Source of the DNA: JARYLZ01 sp964388275
Lineage (GTDB): Bacteria; Bacteroidota; Ignavibacteria; SZUA-365
Length of the DNA stretch: 64,000 nucleotides
Direction of reading: 5' to 3'
NCBI GenBank assembly: GCA_964388275.1
Contig: CAYLZD010000009.1
Location: 1 to 64,000 of the forward strand
Positions 18,182-26,987 of this stretch are shown piece by piece. Position 1 is the stretch's first letter. Each line of letters starts with the position of its first letter. The notes beneath the pieces were generated by a model, which was given only the letters and a program-made list of their open reading frames with translations, did not search any database and was not told where the DNA came from. Both the position numbers and the translations under genes were made by a program.

Positions 18182-20560
18182 TTAGTGTAAAACAATGAAA
18201 GGCGCGGGCAGCATCACTTCGCCGGAACTGATGCGGCAGAAAAACGCCCCGGCCGGTAAAGCGGGCAAGGCGGGCAACACATGGCGGCCGGCAGTCAACT
18301 CTCCGACGTTCAGATCGACCATGCGCGCGCCGAGAGCGTTGAATATCTCGATCCTGGCCGACGGCAGGGGCCTCGGGCCGTCGAGCGTGAATTCGAGGAA
18401 TCCCTCCCCGTGCCGCACTCCGTTCAGGAACCATTGAGACGGCCGCGAGACGACTTGTCCGGCATCCGTCGAGATGCTGCCGTCATAGGCGATGTTATAA
18501 AAGTGATCCGGCAGCAGGGACGTAAACGCGCGCTGGAAACCGTTGGGGTACCGGACAACCACACTGTCGATGGATGACGACGAGCCGAGTCCGAAATGAT
18601 ACAGATTGCTGTTCTGGGAGGCGGTCGTGCCCGTACCTCCGGAATGTATCCCGCGGTAAAACTTCCTGCCGCCGGCGTAGACCGTCACCTTGCTGCCGTA
18701 AGCGTCCATCGATACTTGATCCGCGGGGCTGCCGCTGAGCCGCACGGCCAGAAAACCGCCCCTCCTGGGGACATCGTTGCGGAATACCCGCACGGAATCA
18801 GTGGGACTCGCCACGATCAGATCCATGTCCCCGTCGTTATCGAGATCGATGCGCGCGGCCGTCCAGGCGCCGTGTATCCGGGCGCCGAAATGCCAGGTCA
18901 TGTCGCGCAGTCGGAAATCCGGCGGTCCTTGATTGATATACATGCGGGACATGCGGTATGGTTCCCCGCCGGCGCCCGCGGCGTTGTAGGCATACTGGCA
19001 ATGCCAGATGTCGAGATACCCGTCGAGATCGAGGTCCAGCAGAACGACTCCGAAATTCATTTCGAAGAACTTCAATCCCATAATGGATCGGACTTCCTCG
19101 AAGCCTGCGCCTCTGTTGTTCATGAATATCAGCGAAGGATTGGAGACCTGGCCGCGCCAGTCGGGATGCCCGAGATTTCCGACCACAAGGTCCTCATATC
19201 CGTCGTTGTTCAGGTCGCCCCATTCCGTGCCGGCGCCGTGCCCGAAATACTGAGGGGAGGCTGTGGGCGATCCTCTCACACCCGTCGACGCGCCCACGTC
19301 CGTGAAAGTTCCGTTTCCGTTATTCCGGTGAAGCAGATCCGGGGCAAGACGGTAAGTCGCGACGAAAATGTCCGTCCTGTCGTCGTTGTTGTAATCGCAG
19401 GCGCTCGCCGCCCAGCAGTCGTAGTAAGGCGACGGTTCGGCGGCCGCCATGCCCGATGACGATGTTACATTGGTGAACGTCCCGTCTCCGTTGTTTCTCC
19501 AGAGTTGATCCGGGAAATATGTTTCCGCGCCGCCCGATTCCCTGCGTCCGTTGGCGATGAATAGATCCAGCTTTCCGTCGTTGTTGAAATCGAGCCACAT
19601 GGGCGTAACCGTCGGCCGCGGATTGGAGAGCCCCGACTGAGCGGTGACGTCGCTGAAAGTGCCGTCGCCGTTGTTGCGGTACAGCTTGTCGTTATCGCCG
19701 CCGTTCACGGCGTAGCAATCGATGCGCCCGTCGTTATCGTAGTCGCCCCAGACCGAACTCGATGCCTGTATTCCCAAATCCACGCGTTCGAAGTTCCCGT
19801 CCTTGCGGTTTTTCAGGAAATTGGATCCTATGGCCACATCGTCCCAACCGTCCCCATTCCAGTCCACTACGCTGACGCGGCCGGCCTTGATGTTCTTTCC
19901 CGATGCATCCGTTATGCCGATTTCCTTCGTTACCTCGCGAAACACGGCCGGAGGCGGGGGCGCGGATGTATTGCCGTCAGGAAAGTCGTATGCGACCTCG
20001 GCGCGAATCATGAAATCTCCGACGGCCCGGTAATACACTCCCGGGAAACCGAGCGAACTGTTGGTGAATGGATCGAATAAGTATGCGGCCAGAGGAGTCG
20101 ACGTGCCGTTGTTGTCGATGCCGAAAAACGGTCCCGCCGGCTTCATTCGATGCTGAACCACTATGCGGTCGTAACCGTCGCTGCGAAGTCCGGCCGAACT
20201 GATGTCGAAATCGTACCACCCCGCCGTGCCAGGATAATCGAATACTATCGGCGGGATAAGCATATTGTATGACCAGACGAAGCTTGTCGGCGGTACGCCG
20301 CCCTCTGTCGGATCTCCCACGAGATATATGGTGTCCTTGCCGGCTGTCGCACCGGCGAAGTAGATTCGGATCTTGTTCACAGCGCAGGGTCCGGCCGGCG
20401 TCAGGTATGCGGTCTCCTCCCAGTACCTGAGCGGCGTTCCTCCCGATCCCACATGATAACCTCCATATTGTCCGTTGTCTATCTGCAGGGTGACGGTTTG
20501 CGAATGCAACGCGGCGCTGCAGAGAGCCGCGAAGGCGATCAACGGGAGCAAGGTTTTCAT
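18182..20560 (-). CDS. FG-GAP/VCBS repeat protein with ASPIC/UnbV domain, secreted
   Basis: A 792-residue exported protein with a signal peptide (MKTLLPLIAFAALCSAALHS). An N-terminal beta-rich segment of about 200 residues precedes at least seven calcium-binding FG-GAP-like repeats of DxNxDGxxD type (DWNGDGWDD, DYDNDGRID, DFNNDGKLD, DYNNDDRTD, DLNNDGYED, DLDLDGYLD, DLDNDGDMD), forming an integrin-like propeller at about 230-620. An ASPIC/UnbV module follows (VTVYAGGRKFYRGIHSGG, ending HFGLGSS then VVVRYPNG). The extreme C-terminus (ARIEIFNALGARMVDLNVG to PFIVLH) keeps the second half of a T9SS-type domain but no NPFNP box. The role is probably calcium-dependent surface binding. Confidence 0.87.
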   Translation of the reverse strand: MKTLLPLIAFAALCSAALHSQTVTLQIDNGQYGGYHVGSGGTPLRYWEETAYLTPAGPCAVNKIRIYFAGATAGKDTIYLVGDPTEGGVPPTSFVWSYNMLIPPIVFDYPGTAGWYDFDISSAGLRSDGYDRIVVQHRMKPAGPFFGIDNNGTSTPLAAYLFDPFTNSSLGFPGVYYRAVGDFMIRAEVAYDFPDGNTSAPPPPAVFREVTKEIGITDASGKNIKAGRVSVVDWNGDGWDDVAIGSNFLKNRKDGNFERVDLGIQASSSVWGDYDNDGRIDCYAVNGGDNDKLYRNNGDGTFSDVTAQSGLSNPRPTVTPMWLDFNNDGKLDLFIANGRRESGGAETYFPDQLWRNNGDGTFTNVTSSSGMAAAEPSPYYDCWAASACDYNNDDRTDIFVATYRLAPDLLHRNNGNGTFTDVGASTGVRGSPTASPQYFGHGAGTEWGDLNNDGYEDLVVGNLGHPDWRGQVSNPSLIFMNNRGAGFEEVRSIMGLKFFEMNFGVVLLDLDLDGYLDIWHCQYAYNAAGAGGEPYRMSRMYINQGPPDFRLRDMTWHFGARIHGAWTAARIDLDNDGDMDLIVASPTDSVRVFRNDVPRRGGFLAVRLSGSPADQVSMDAYGSKVTVYAGGRKFYRGIHSGGTGTTASQNSNLYHFGLGSSSSIDSVVVRYPNGFQRAFTSLLPDHFYNIAYDGSISTDAGQVVSRPSQWFLNGVRHGEGFLEFTLDGPRPLPSARIEIFNALGARMVDLNVGELTAGRHVLPALPALPAGAFFCRISSGEVMLPAPFIVLH

Positions 20561-20720
20561 GAGCGTGTCCGGGAGCTGTTTGAAAGCGCGGGAAAATGAA
20601 TGATATGAATCTACGTGTAAGCTCGGAAAGAGTCAATCGGCGCTTTCTTTGGGCATATGGGCCTCTTCCTCTATATTCGTGTTGATATACCGCCCGCCAA
20701 TCATCCCACCGGAGCAACAT

Positions 20721-22115
20721 ATGAATTCAACCTCATCAGCCGCGGTAAAACCGGCGCCTTTCCCGAGCACATTCTGGACGGCAAACCTGACCGAACTTTT
20801 CGAGCGCGGCGCTTATTACGCGATGGCGAGCTTCGTGGTCCTGTATCTCGGGCAGCTCGGCCTGGGAAATTACTGGCCCAGCAATCTGAACGGCATATTG
20901 TGGACACTCGTGTATTTTTTGCCCATCCTCTCGGGCACCATTGCCGACATAGTCGGTTTTAAACGTTCCCTCCTCGTGGCATTCGTGCTGCTGGCCATAG
21001 GATATTTTCTGATGGGGTACCCGGTCTGGTTCGGCGGCCAGCACCTTTCACAGGAATTCGGAGATGAGGTTACGGCCGGCATGGGCGTGCTCGCGCCCGT
21101 CATCCTGGCAATCATACTCATCGGCATGGGCGGTTCGGTCATAAAGCCCTGCATCTCGGGAACCGTGCAAAAAACCGCTCTCGGTCGAGCCACCCTCGCC
21201 TTCGGCATCTTCTACATGGTGATAAACATCGGCTCGCTGTTCGGCCGCGGCGTAAGCTACTTTGTGCGCACGAATTTCGATCTGAGCTACATATTCGCGG
21301 TCTCGACCGCATGTTCCATCATCGCTTTCTTCACGGTGCTCTTCCTGTACCGCGATCCTGACACGCTGCCGGGCGTGGTCAGGGTGGAAAAACCGCGGCG
21401 CAGTATCGGCCGCATCCTGCTGGACATGGTCCTCGTCATAAAAAACGCGCGTTTTGCGATGTTCCTTCTAGTTTCCAGCGGTTTCTTCTTCCTCTACGCG
21501 CAGGTCTACAACGTCCTGCCGCTGTACCTGAAGAAGGTGGTGGAAACCAATCCTCCGGTCGACATATACACCATGGCGAATCCCTTCGTGATAGTGTTCT
21601 TCCAGCTCCTTATCACGAAACTGTTCGGTGGAATGAAACCGATACGTTCCATAATAGTCGGAATTATCATCATCGGCATCTCCATGCTCATCAACCTCTA
21701 TCCGATTTACAGCGCCGGCGGCGTGCGCATGCAGGCGTTGGACCTCCTGCCCATCGGGTCCCTGTTCATCGTGCTTACAGTGGCGCTGATCGCCTTCGGC
21801 GAGTTGTTCACTTCAGCGCGGACTTATGAATACATAGGCGCGCTTGCGCCGAAAGGACAGGAAGGCCTCTTCCTCGGTTACGCTAATCTGCCTATGGCCA
21901 TCGGCGCGCTGGTCGGCGGACCCGTCGGAGCCGCGATATTCAACGAGGTTATGTGCCATAAGGCCGTGAAGATGGAAAACGGCCTCCTGGAACTGGATCC
22001 GACCTGGAATGCCGCCGGCTGGCTGATTCTCATGGCAATCGGCCTGGCATCGGCGTTCAGTATGTGGCTTTATAACAGGTGGTTGCAGAAGGGCGAAGTG
22101 AAGAGCGACGCATAA
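20721..22115 (+). CDS. POT/PTR family proton-dependent peptide transporter (MFS)
   Basis: A 464-residue membrane protein with about 12 helices. The N-terminus FWTANLTELFERGAYYAMAS corresponds to the POT signature E-x-x-E-R-x-x-Y-Y that couples proton and peptide binding. A second signature-like stretch is GMGGSVIKPCISGTVQ (about 140). The C-terminal half has a LTVALIAFGELFTSARTYEY segment in which the Glu lies in helix 10, as in peptide carriers. The family imports di- and tripeptides. ATG 20721 follows GGAG at 7 nt; the frame is open upstream to 20649 but that piece is outside the homologous region. It converges on the photolyase gene with 17 nt between stops. Confidence 0.9.
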   Translation: MNSTSSAAVKPAPFPSTFWTANLTELFERGAYYAMASFVVLYLGQLGLGNYWPSNLNGILWTLVYFLPILSGTIADIVGFKRSLLVAFVLLAIGYFLMGYPVWFGGQHLSQEFGDEVTAGMGVLAPVILAIILIGMGGSVIKPCISGTVQKTALGRATLAFGIFYMVINIGSLFGRGVSYFVRTNFDLSYIFAVSTACSIIAFFTVLFLYRDPDTLPGVVRVEKPRRSIGRILLDMVLVIKNARFAMFLLVSSGFFFLYAQVYNVLPLYLKKVVETNPPVDIYTMANPFVIVFFQLLITKLFGGMKPIRSIIVGIIIIGISMLINLYPIYSAGGVRMQALDLLPIGSLFIVLTVALIAFGELFTSARTYEYIGALAPKGQEGLFLGYANLPMAIGALVGGPVGAAIFNEVMCHKAVKMENGLLELDPTWNAAGWLILMAIGLASAFSMWLYNRWLQKGEVKSDA

Positions 22116-22132
22116 TGTGTCGGTCCCGGGGT

Positions 22133-23629
22133 TTATTTGCTTACAGATCTGAATAACATCACCGCCTTTTCCTTCTGCACGGTGTGATCCACCAAGGGGC
22201 GGGGGTAGTCTTCGCCCAATTCGCATCCGGCCGCGCGCTGTTCGGCAATCCCGACTCCGTGCGGCCAATGAATAAGCTTGTCCGAATATTTTTGCAATTC
22301 CGGACAATGCGCTCTGATGAAGCGGCCATGCGGATCGAATTTCCTCGACTGCAGCACCGGATTGAATATTCTGAAATACGGCTGGGCATCGCAGCCGGTG
22401 GAAGCGCTCCACTGCCAGCCGCCGTTATTGGCGGCAATATCGAAATCCAGCAGCCCGCGCGCGAAACAGGCCTCTCCCCAACGCCAATCCACGAGGAGAT
22501 CCTTCACCAGGAACGACGCGACTACCATGCGCAGTCTATTGTGCATCCAGCCGGTCGCATTGAAATGCCGCATCGCGGCGTCGACAATCGGGTAGCCCGT
22601 GCGGCCCTGCCGCCAGGCCTCGAAGTGCTCCTCGCGGCCGGGCCAGCGGACGGCGTCGTATTCGCGCCGGAAAGCCCCGGAGGCCGCGTGCGGGAAACGG
22701 TCCAGTATCATCTGGTAGAATTCCCGCCAGATCAATTCCGTCAGCCAGGCTTCAGCGCCTTCACACTCGCGCTCCAAGGCCGACCGTATCAATTCGCGTA
22801 TGGAGACGGTGCCGAAACGCAGGTGAACGGACAGACGGGAGGTCCCGTCGATGGCCGGAAAATTCCTGTCCGCGGCGTATCGGTCGACTTTCCTCATAAA
22901 CTCCCTCAGCCGCGTTTTCGCCGCCCTTTCGCCGGCCTCGGAATGCGTGTGATTCTCGACGAAACCGATCTTGCCGAAGTCCCAAGCCGCCGTCAGCCGG
23001 GCCGCTTCCGCGGCGGACGCCATCTTCCCCGCAGGAACGCGCATCTCACGGGCCGGCCCGGCGCCCTTCTCGGCTTCGTCACGGAAACGGGCGAGCCACG
23101 CGCGCTTGTACGGTGTGAAAACCACATAAGGCGTCCCAACTCGCGAAGCGACCTCTAAGCCTTCGAAGACCACTTGGTCCTTAAAATCCCATAACTCCCT
23201 GCCGTCAGCCTCTAGCGCGCGCCGCACGGCCGTGTCGCGCAACTTGGCCCGCGGTTCGTAGTCCCTATTGACGAAAACAGCTCCCGCGCCGGCCTCCGAT
23301 GCCAAGCGCGGAATGACGTCCAAAGGATCACCGATGAGGACAACGAGATCCGATCCGCGCTCGCGCAGTTTCCGCGCGAGTTCCTGAAGCGAACGGTGTA
23401 TGAAGGTCACACGGCGGTCGTCCTTGTCCTCGAGCCGCGAGAGGATCGTCGTGTCAAAAACGAATACTGGGATCACCAGCCGCGATGCGAGGCATGCCTG
23501 CGCGAGCGCAGTATTGTCCGAGAGCCGCAGATCCCGCCTGAACCAGATGATTGCCTTGTCGTATTTCATTTGCCGGATCGGCTGCTCATACATGTGCGTG
23601 TGCGAAATTTCGATTGCGCTGTCGGCCAT
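22133..23629 (-). CDS. phr: Deoxyribodipyrimidine photo-lyase (cryptochrome/photolyase family)
   Basis: A 498-residue flavoprotein that repairs cyclobutane pyrimidine dimers using blue light. The N-terminal Rossmann domain starts at IIWFRRDLRLSDNTAL (about residue 25). The C-terminal FAD domain has WLTELIWREFYQMIL, YPIVDAAMRHFNATGWMHNR, VVASFLVKDLLVDWRWGE and DFDIAANNGGWQWSAS, containing the FAD-contacting and dimer-binding residues and Trp residues of the electron chain. The length is normal for class I. Start choice is uncertain: ATGs at 23629, 23593 and 23569 all have poor ribosome sites, and homology begins just after the last. The second chromophore (MTHF or 8-HDF) cannot be told. Confidence 0.92.
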   Translation of the reverse strand: MADSAIEISHTHMYEQPIRQMKYDKAIIWFRRDLRLSDNTALAQACLASRLVIPVFVFDTTILSRLEDKDDRRVTFIHRSLQELARKLRERGSDLVVLIGDPLDVIPRLASEAGAGAVFVNRDYEPRAKLRDTAVRRALEADGRELWDFKDQVVFEGLEVASRVGTPYVVFTPYKRAWLARFRDEAEKGAGPAREMRVPAGKMASAAEAARLTAAWDFGKIGFVENHTHSEAGERAAKTRLREFMRKVDRYAADRNFPAIDGTSRLSVHLRFGTVSIRELIRSALERECEGAEAWLTELIWREFYQMILDRFPHAASGAFRREYDAVRWPGREEHFEAWRQGRTGYPIVDAAMRHFNATGWMHNRLRMVVASFLVKDLLVDWRWGEACFARGLLDFDIAANNGGWQWSASTGCDAQPYFRIFNPVLQSRKFDPHGRFIRAHCPELQKYSDKLIHWPHGVGIAEQRAAGCELGEDYPRPLVDHTVQKEKAVMLFRSVSK

Positions 23630-23931
23630 GACCGCGAAGCAAATTTAGCAAAACGTTTCCGAATTGATCCCGACGTCACCGGACGCGCACGTTGACCTCC
23701 GCATCGAGAATCGCCTGACCGCGCTTTGAGCTTTGCTGTTCTGTCCGCTTTTCGTCAATTTATGCGCTGGATTTCACGGGGAAATCACCGGATGCCGATA
23801 GGCCGGCGTTGCGGCTCTTCCTTCCGGCCGAGTTACGGCAACGATGCCGACACCCGAATCCGTTTCCGGGGACAACGAACCTGCTTCGATAATTCAGCCC
23901 CGCATCTCACAATTCATCATCATCTTCAGAC
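23630..23931. other. Divergent promoter region
   Basis: 302 bases lie between the divergent photolyase and DUF2461 genes. I see no coding frame with family features, no tRNA and no clear terminator. Both promoters are expected here; no confident -35/-10 pair was assigned. Confidence 0.4.
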
Positions 23932-24639
23932 ATGAAATTCAAATCGAATCCATTTCTTGAGGAAGGACCGCCGCCGTTCAACGGTTTTCCGGAAGACACG
24001 TTCAGTTTTTTCAGAGATCTGAAAAGGAACAACAACCGCGAATGGTTCCAGGATAACAAGCATCGTTTCGAGTCATCCGTGCGCGCACCCATGGAATCCC
24101 TGCTCGCCGAGCTGGGGCCTGCGCTTGCATCGGAAGCGTCCGATCTCACCGTGGATCCTAAGAAGTCCATCTATCGGATTTACAGGGATACGCGTTTCAG
24201 CAAGGATAAGACTCCCTACAAAACGTGGATAGCCGCATCCTTCACTTTCTCGGACAAGGACCGGAAAAACGATGCGGGTTACTATTTTCATATTTCGGAT
24301 GACGAATTCTTAATCGCCGGCGGACTCTACGCTCCGTCGCCGCTTCAACTGAAGAAACTGCGCGCCGCCATCGATGCCGACTCCGCGACGCTGCGCGCCA
24401 TCCTCCGCGACAAGAAAGCCAAGTCGCTTTTCGGAGAAATGCAGGGCGATTCTCTGGCGCGCGTGCCTCAAGGATTCAACAAGGATCATCCCGACGCGGA
24501 TTTGTTGAAGCGCAGACAACTCCTGTTCTGGAAAAACCTGAATCCTGACGAGGCCCGAAACCGCAAGGTTCTGAACGTCCTGACAAAGCACTTCATCGTG
24601 ATGACGCCGTTCCTCCGCTGGCTCGCGGACAACAGCTGA
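23932..24639 (+). CDS. DUF2461 domain-containing protein
   Basis: A 235-residue cytosolic protein matching DUF2461 (TIGR02453-type) through its opening (FSFFRDLKRNNNREWFQDNK), the central PKKSIYRIYRDTRFSKDKTP and KTWIAASF, the GYYFHISDDEFLIAGGLY strand and the C-terminal KHFIVMTPFLRWL. The family is widespread in bacteria and fungi and has no established biochemical function that I know of. The start is the ATG at 23932, with a weak ribosome site. The stop faces the metallophosphoesterase stop 16 nt away. Confidence 0.9.
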   Translation: MKFKSNPFLEEGPPPFNGFPEDTFSFFRDLKRNNNREWFQDNKHRFESSVRAPMESLLAELGPALASEASDLTVDPKKSIYRIYRDTRFSKDKTPYKTWIAASFTFSDKDRKNDAGYYFHISDDEFLIAGGLYAPSPLQLKKLRAAIDADSATLRAILRDKKAKSLFGEMQGDSLARVPQGFNKDHPDADLLKRRQLLFWKNLNPDEARNRKVLNVLTKHFIVMTPFLRWLADNS

Positions 24640-24655
24640 AAAGTTTATTATCCTC

Positions 24656-25804
24656 CTACTCGAAGCGGACGCGCAAGTGCAGGATCTCAGCGCGGCTTCC
24701 GATGCGCATGGGCGGCCCCCAGGAACCCACACCGCTCGAAACGTAATACTGAGTCCCGCCCTTCCGCAAATAACCGTAGCTCAGCTCGTACACGGCATCC
24801 GTGATATAGTTGAGCGGCCAAAGCTGTCCGTAGTGCACGTGCCCCGACAATTGCAACGAAACATTGTTGTCCGCGGCTTCGTCCAGGTCACGCGGCTGAT
24901 GATCCATCAGTATCACCGGGAGGGAAGCGCCGGTCGTTTTCAATAATTCGGCCAGCGGCTTGCGCCGCACTCCGGCGAATCTCTCCGACGCATGGTCTTC
25001 TCGCCCGACGAGTGTGAACCCGCCGCTGAAGGTGATTGCCGAATCGCGCAGCATTACGATGCCGTGTTCCGAAAGGTAACGAACGGCGCCCTCGACTCCG
25101 CCGATGTATTCATGATTCCCCGTAACCCCGTAAACCCCGAGTGGAGCCGACAGGGAGAGCAGTTTTGAACCCAGGTTCTGACGGATTACCGGTCCGAGAT
25201 CTTCATCCAGGATGTCGCCGACCAGCAGAACCATGTCCGGTTCGAGCCGGTTGACTTCATCGACAATTTCATCGACGTGGCTGCTGCAGATTATCGTTCC
25301 GAGATGCATGTCGGTCAGGACGGCGATGCGCAATTCCTCCCGCAGGGCTTCGCGTCTTTCAATGGTCAGCGCGATATCCCTTACAACAGGATTTCGCTGA
25401 TTGACGCGGCCGGCGATCATGAGTATCACAGTTGCGGCAATAACGCCGAAAAACGTGAAATACTTGGGACGGACGGATTGACTGGATTTCGGGGACTTGA
25501 TCCGGCGTGCGAAATAAATCCCAAGTCGGAAAACATCGATGAGCAAAACGCTGAGGAAAAGATAGAGCATGGCGCCCAGCCAGAAGGAACCAATCCATAC
25601 CAGAGCATCGCTGACAAACGATTGGGCGATGCCCTCCAGCACCCTGCCCGCGAAGAAGGTCGCGGCAAGAGGCATGTAGACCCAGGTGAATATCCCGCGC
25701 GTTTTGGTCCGTTCGGGAAGCAAAGCGCGCAGTCCTCTCCAGGTGTACCAGGCGCCCGATATGTAAACCGCGAAAACTACCGTGAAGAAGATGATGACAT
25801 CCAT
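24656..25804 (-). CDS. Membrane-anchored metallophosphoesterase (YkuE-like)
   Basis: A 382-residue protein with about four N-terminal hydrophobic helices (1-20, 40-65, 78-105 and 118-142) and a calcineurin-like phosphoesterase domain from about 155. Metal ligands appear in order as AVLTDMHLGT (D, H), LVGDILDE (GD), YGVTGNHEY (GNH), LMDHQPRD and LQLSGHVHYGQ (GHxH). Related proteins hydrolyse phosphodiesters such as UDP-diacylglucosamine or other lipid-linked phosphates; the substrate here is unknown. The active site is predicted to lie outside the cytoplasmic membrane or at its face, depending on the helix count. A hairpin 90 nt upstream (25890-25905) separates it from korB. Confidence 0.87.
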   Translation of the reverse strand: MDVIIFFTVVFAVYISGAWYTWRGLRALLPERTKTRGIFTWVYMPLAATFFAGRVLEGIAQSFVSDALVWIGSFWLGAMLYLFLSVLLIDVFRLGIYFARRIKSPKSSQSVRPKYFTFFGVIAATVILMIAGRVNQRNPVVRDIALTIERREALREELRIAVLTDMHLGTIICSSHVDEIVDEVNRLEPDMVLLVGDILDEDLGPVIRQNLGSKLLSLSAPLGVYGVTGNHEYIGGVEGAVRYLSEHGIVMLRDSAITFSGGFTLVGREDHASERFAGVRRKPLAELLKTTGASLPVILMDHQPRDLDEAADNNVSLQLSGHVHYGQLWPLNYITDAVYELSYGYLRKGGTQYYVSSGVGSWGPPMRIGSRAEILHLRVRFE

Positions 25805-25889
25805 CCGCTCAACTCCCGCCGCACGACAGCGGCTCTATATTCCGCCCATGCACCAAGCCGGCGCTGTGAATCCCGCGAGGAATAGAAGA

Positions 25890-25905
25890 CCCCGCCGGAG
25901 CGGGG
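25890..25905 (-). terminator. GC hairpin downstream of korB
   Basis: The stem CCCCGC/GCGGGG with a four-base loop lies 37 nt after the korB stop. Read on the minus strand it is followed by TCTTCTATT rather than a clean T-run, so termination is plausible but weak. Confidence 0.45.
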
Positions 25906-25941
25906 CCTGTGTAATAAGCTCTGTCGTCACGGGGTGTCCGG

Positions 25942-26973
25942 TCAGTTGTCTCCGATCTCCCAGGTATTGCCTTCGCGGAACAGCCCGTCGAGATCGCCTT
26001 TCCCTTCCTTCGACTGGACATGTGCAATCTGAAGCGTGAGATCGTCCTCGTAACTCGGACGTTCGACGCTGAGAAAAACACCGAAAGGCATCGGGAAACC
26101 CGGCGTATCCGTCATTTGCGCCAGTATGAATGCGAGTTCCTTGGATTTGCTGTCGTGTACCAGCAGATCATCGGCGCTGAAGTCGCTCATGCTCACCACC
26201 GTAGGGCGAAGACCGTCCAGCTTGATTCCCTTGTCGCTGTCTTTTCCGAAGAGGAGCGGTTTGCCGTGTTCGATGAATATGGTGCTGTCGGGTTTCGTTT
26301 CTTTCTCGGTGTATTGCAGGTATGCTCCGTCGTTGAAGATGTTGCAGTTCTGCATGATGTCGAGAAAAGAAGTGCCGTGATGTCTGGCCGCGTCGGCTAT
26401 CACGCTCTGCAGATGCTTCATGTCGCGATCCATGCTCCGGGCTACAAAGGTGCATTCGGCACCGAGAGCGATCAGCACCGGGTTGAAGGGATGATCCACG
26501 ACACCGTAAGGGGACGATTTGGTTTTCTGTCCGTGCCTGGATGTCGGAGAGTACTGGCCCTTGGTCAGGCCGTAGATGCCGTTGTTGAACATCAATATAT
26601 TGATGTCGAAGTTCCTTCTGCAGGCATGGATGAAGTGATTGCCGCCGATCGAAAGACAATCTCCGTCTCCTGTCGCTACCCATACAGAAAGCTCGGGGTG
26701 CGCAGTCTTGAGACCGGAAGCTATCGCAACCGCCCTTCCGTGGATGCCGTGAAAGCCGTACGTCGACATGTAATAGGGAAAGCGGCTCGAGCATCCGATT
26801 CCGGAAACCACCGCGACATCCTCTTTCCTGTATCCGAGGGTTGGCATGACCCTCTGCACCTGCGCGAGTATCGAGTAGTCACCGCAGCCCGGGCACCACC
26901 GCACGTCCTGGTCCGACACGAAATCCTTGGCCGTCAGCTGCTTGCTCTCCAGAGTCGTTTCTTCGGCTGTCAT
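25942..26973 (-). CDS. korB: 2-oxoacid:ferredoxin oxidoreductase, beta subunit
   Basis: A 343-residue thiamine-diphosphate-binding subunit that, with the alpha subunit, oxidatively decarboxylates a 2-oxoacid (2-oxoglutarate most likely) to the acyl-CoA and reduces ferredoxin, or runs in reverse. The CPGCGDYSIL motif near 28 and GIGCSSRFPYY, then the TPP/Mg-binding GDGDCLSIGGNHFIHACRRN and FNNGIYGLTKGQ, are clear. The separate beta subunit fits the two-subunit KorAB type used by Bacteroidota/Chlorobi in the oxidative or reductive TCA cycle. It starts 14 nt after korA. Confidence 0.93.
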   Translation of the reverse strand: MTAEETTLESKQLTAKDFVSDQDVRWCPGCGDYSILAQVQRVMPTLGYRKEDVAVVSGIGCSSRFPYYMSTYGFHGIHGRAVAIASGLKTAHPELSVWVATGDGDCLSIGGNHFIHACRRNFDINILMFNNGIYGLTKGQYSPTSRHGQKTKSSPYGVVDHPFNPVLIALGAECTFVARSMDRDMKHLQSVIADAARHHGTSFLDIMQNCNIFNDGAYLQYTEKETKPDSTIFIEHGKPLLFGKDSDKGIKLDGLRPTVVSMSDFSADDLLVHDSKSKELAFILAQMTDTPGFPMPFGVFLSVERPSYEDDLTLQIAHVQSKEGKGDLDGLFREGNTWEIGDN

Positions 26974-26987
26974 TGTGCTTGCTCCTT

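Noticed and set aside
22184..23158. Plus-strand frame of 324 codons across the photolyase
   Set aside because: The opposite strand encodes a complete photolyase with all FAD motifs.
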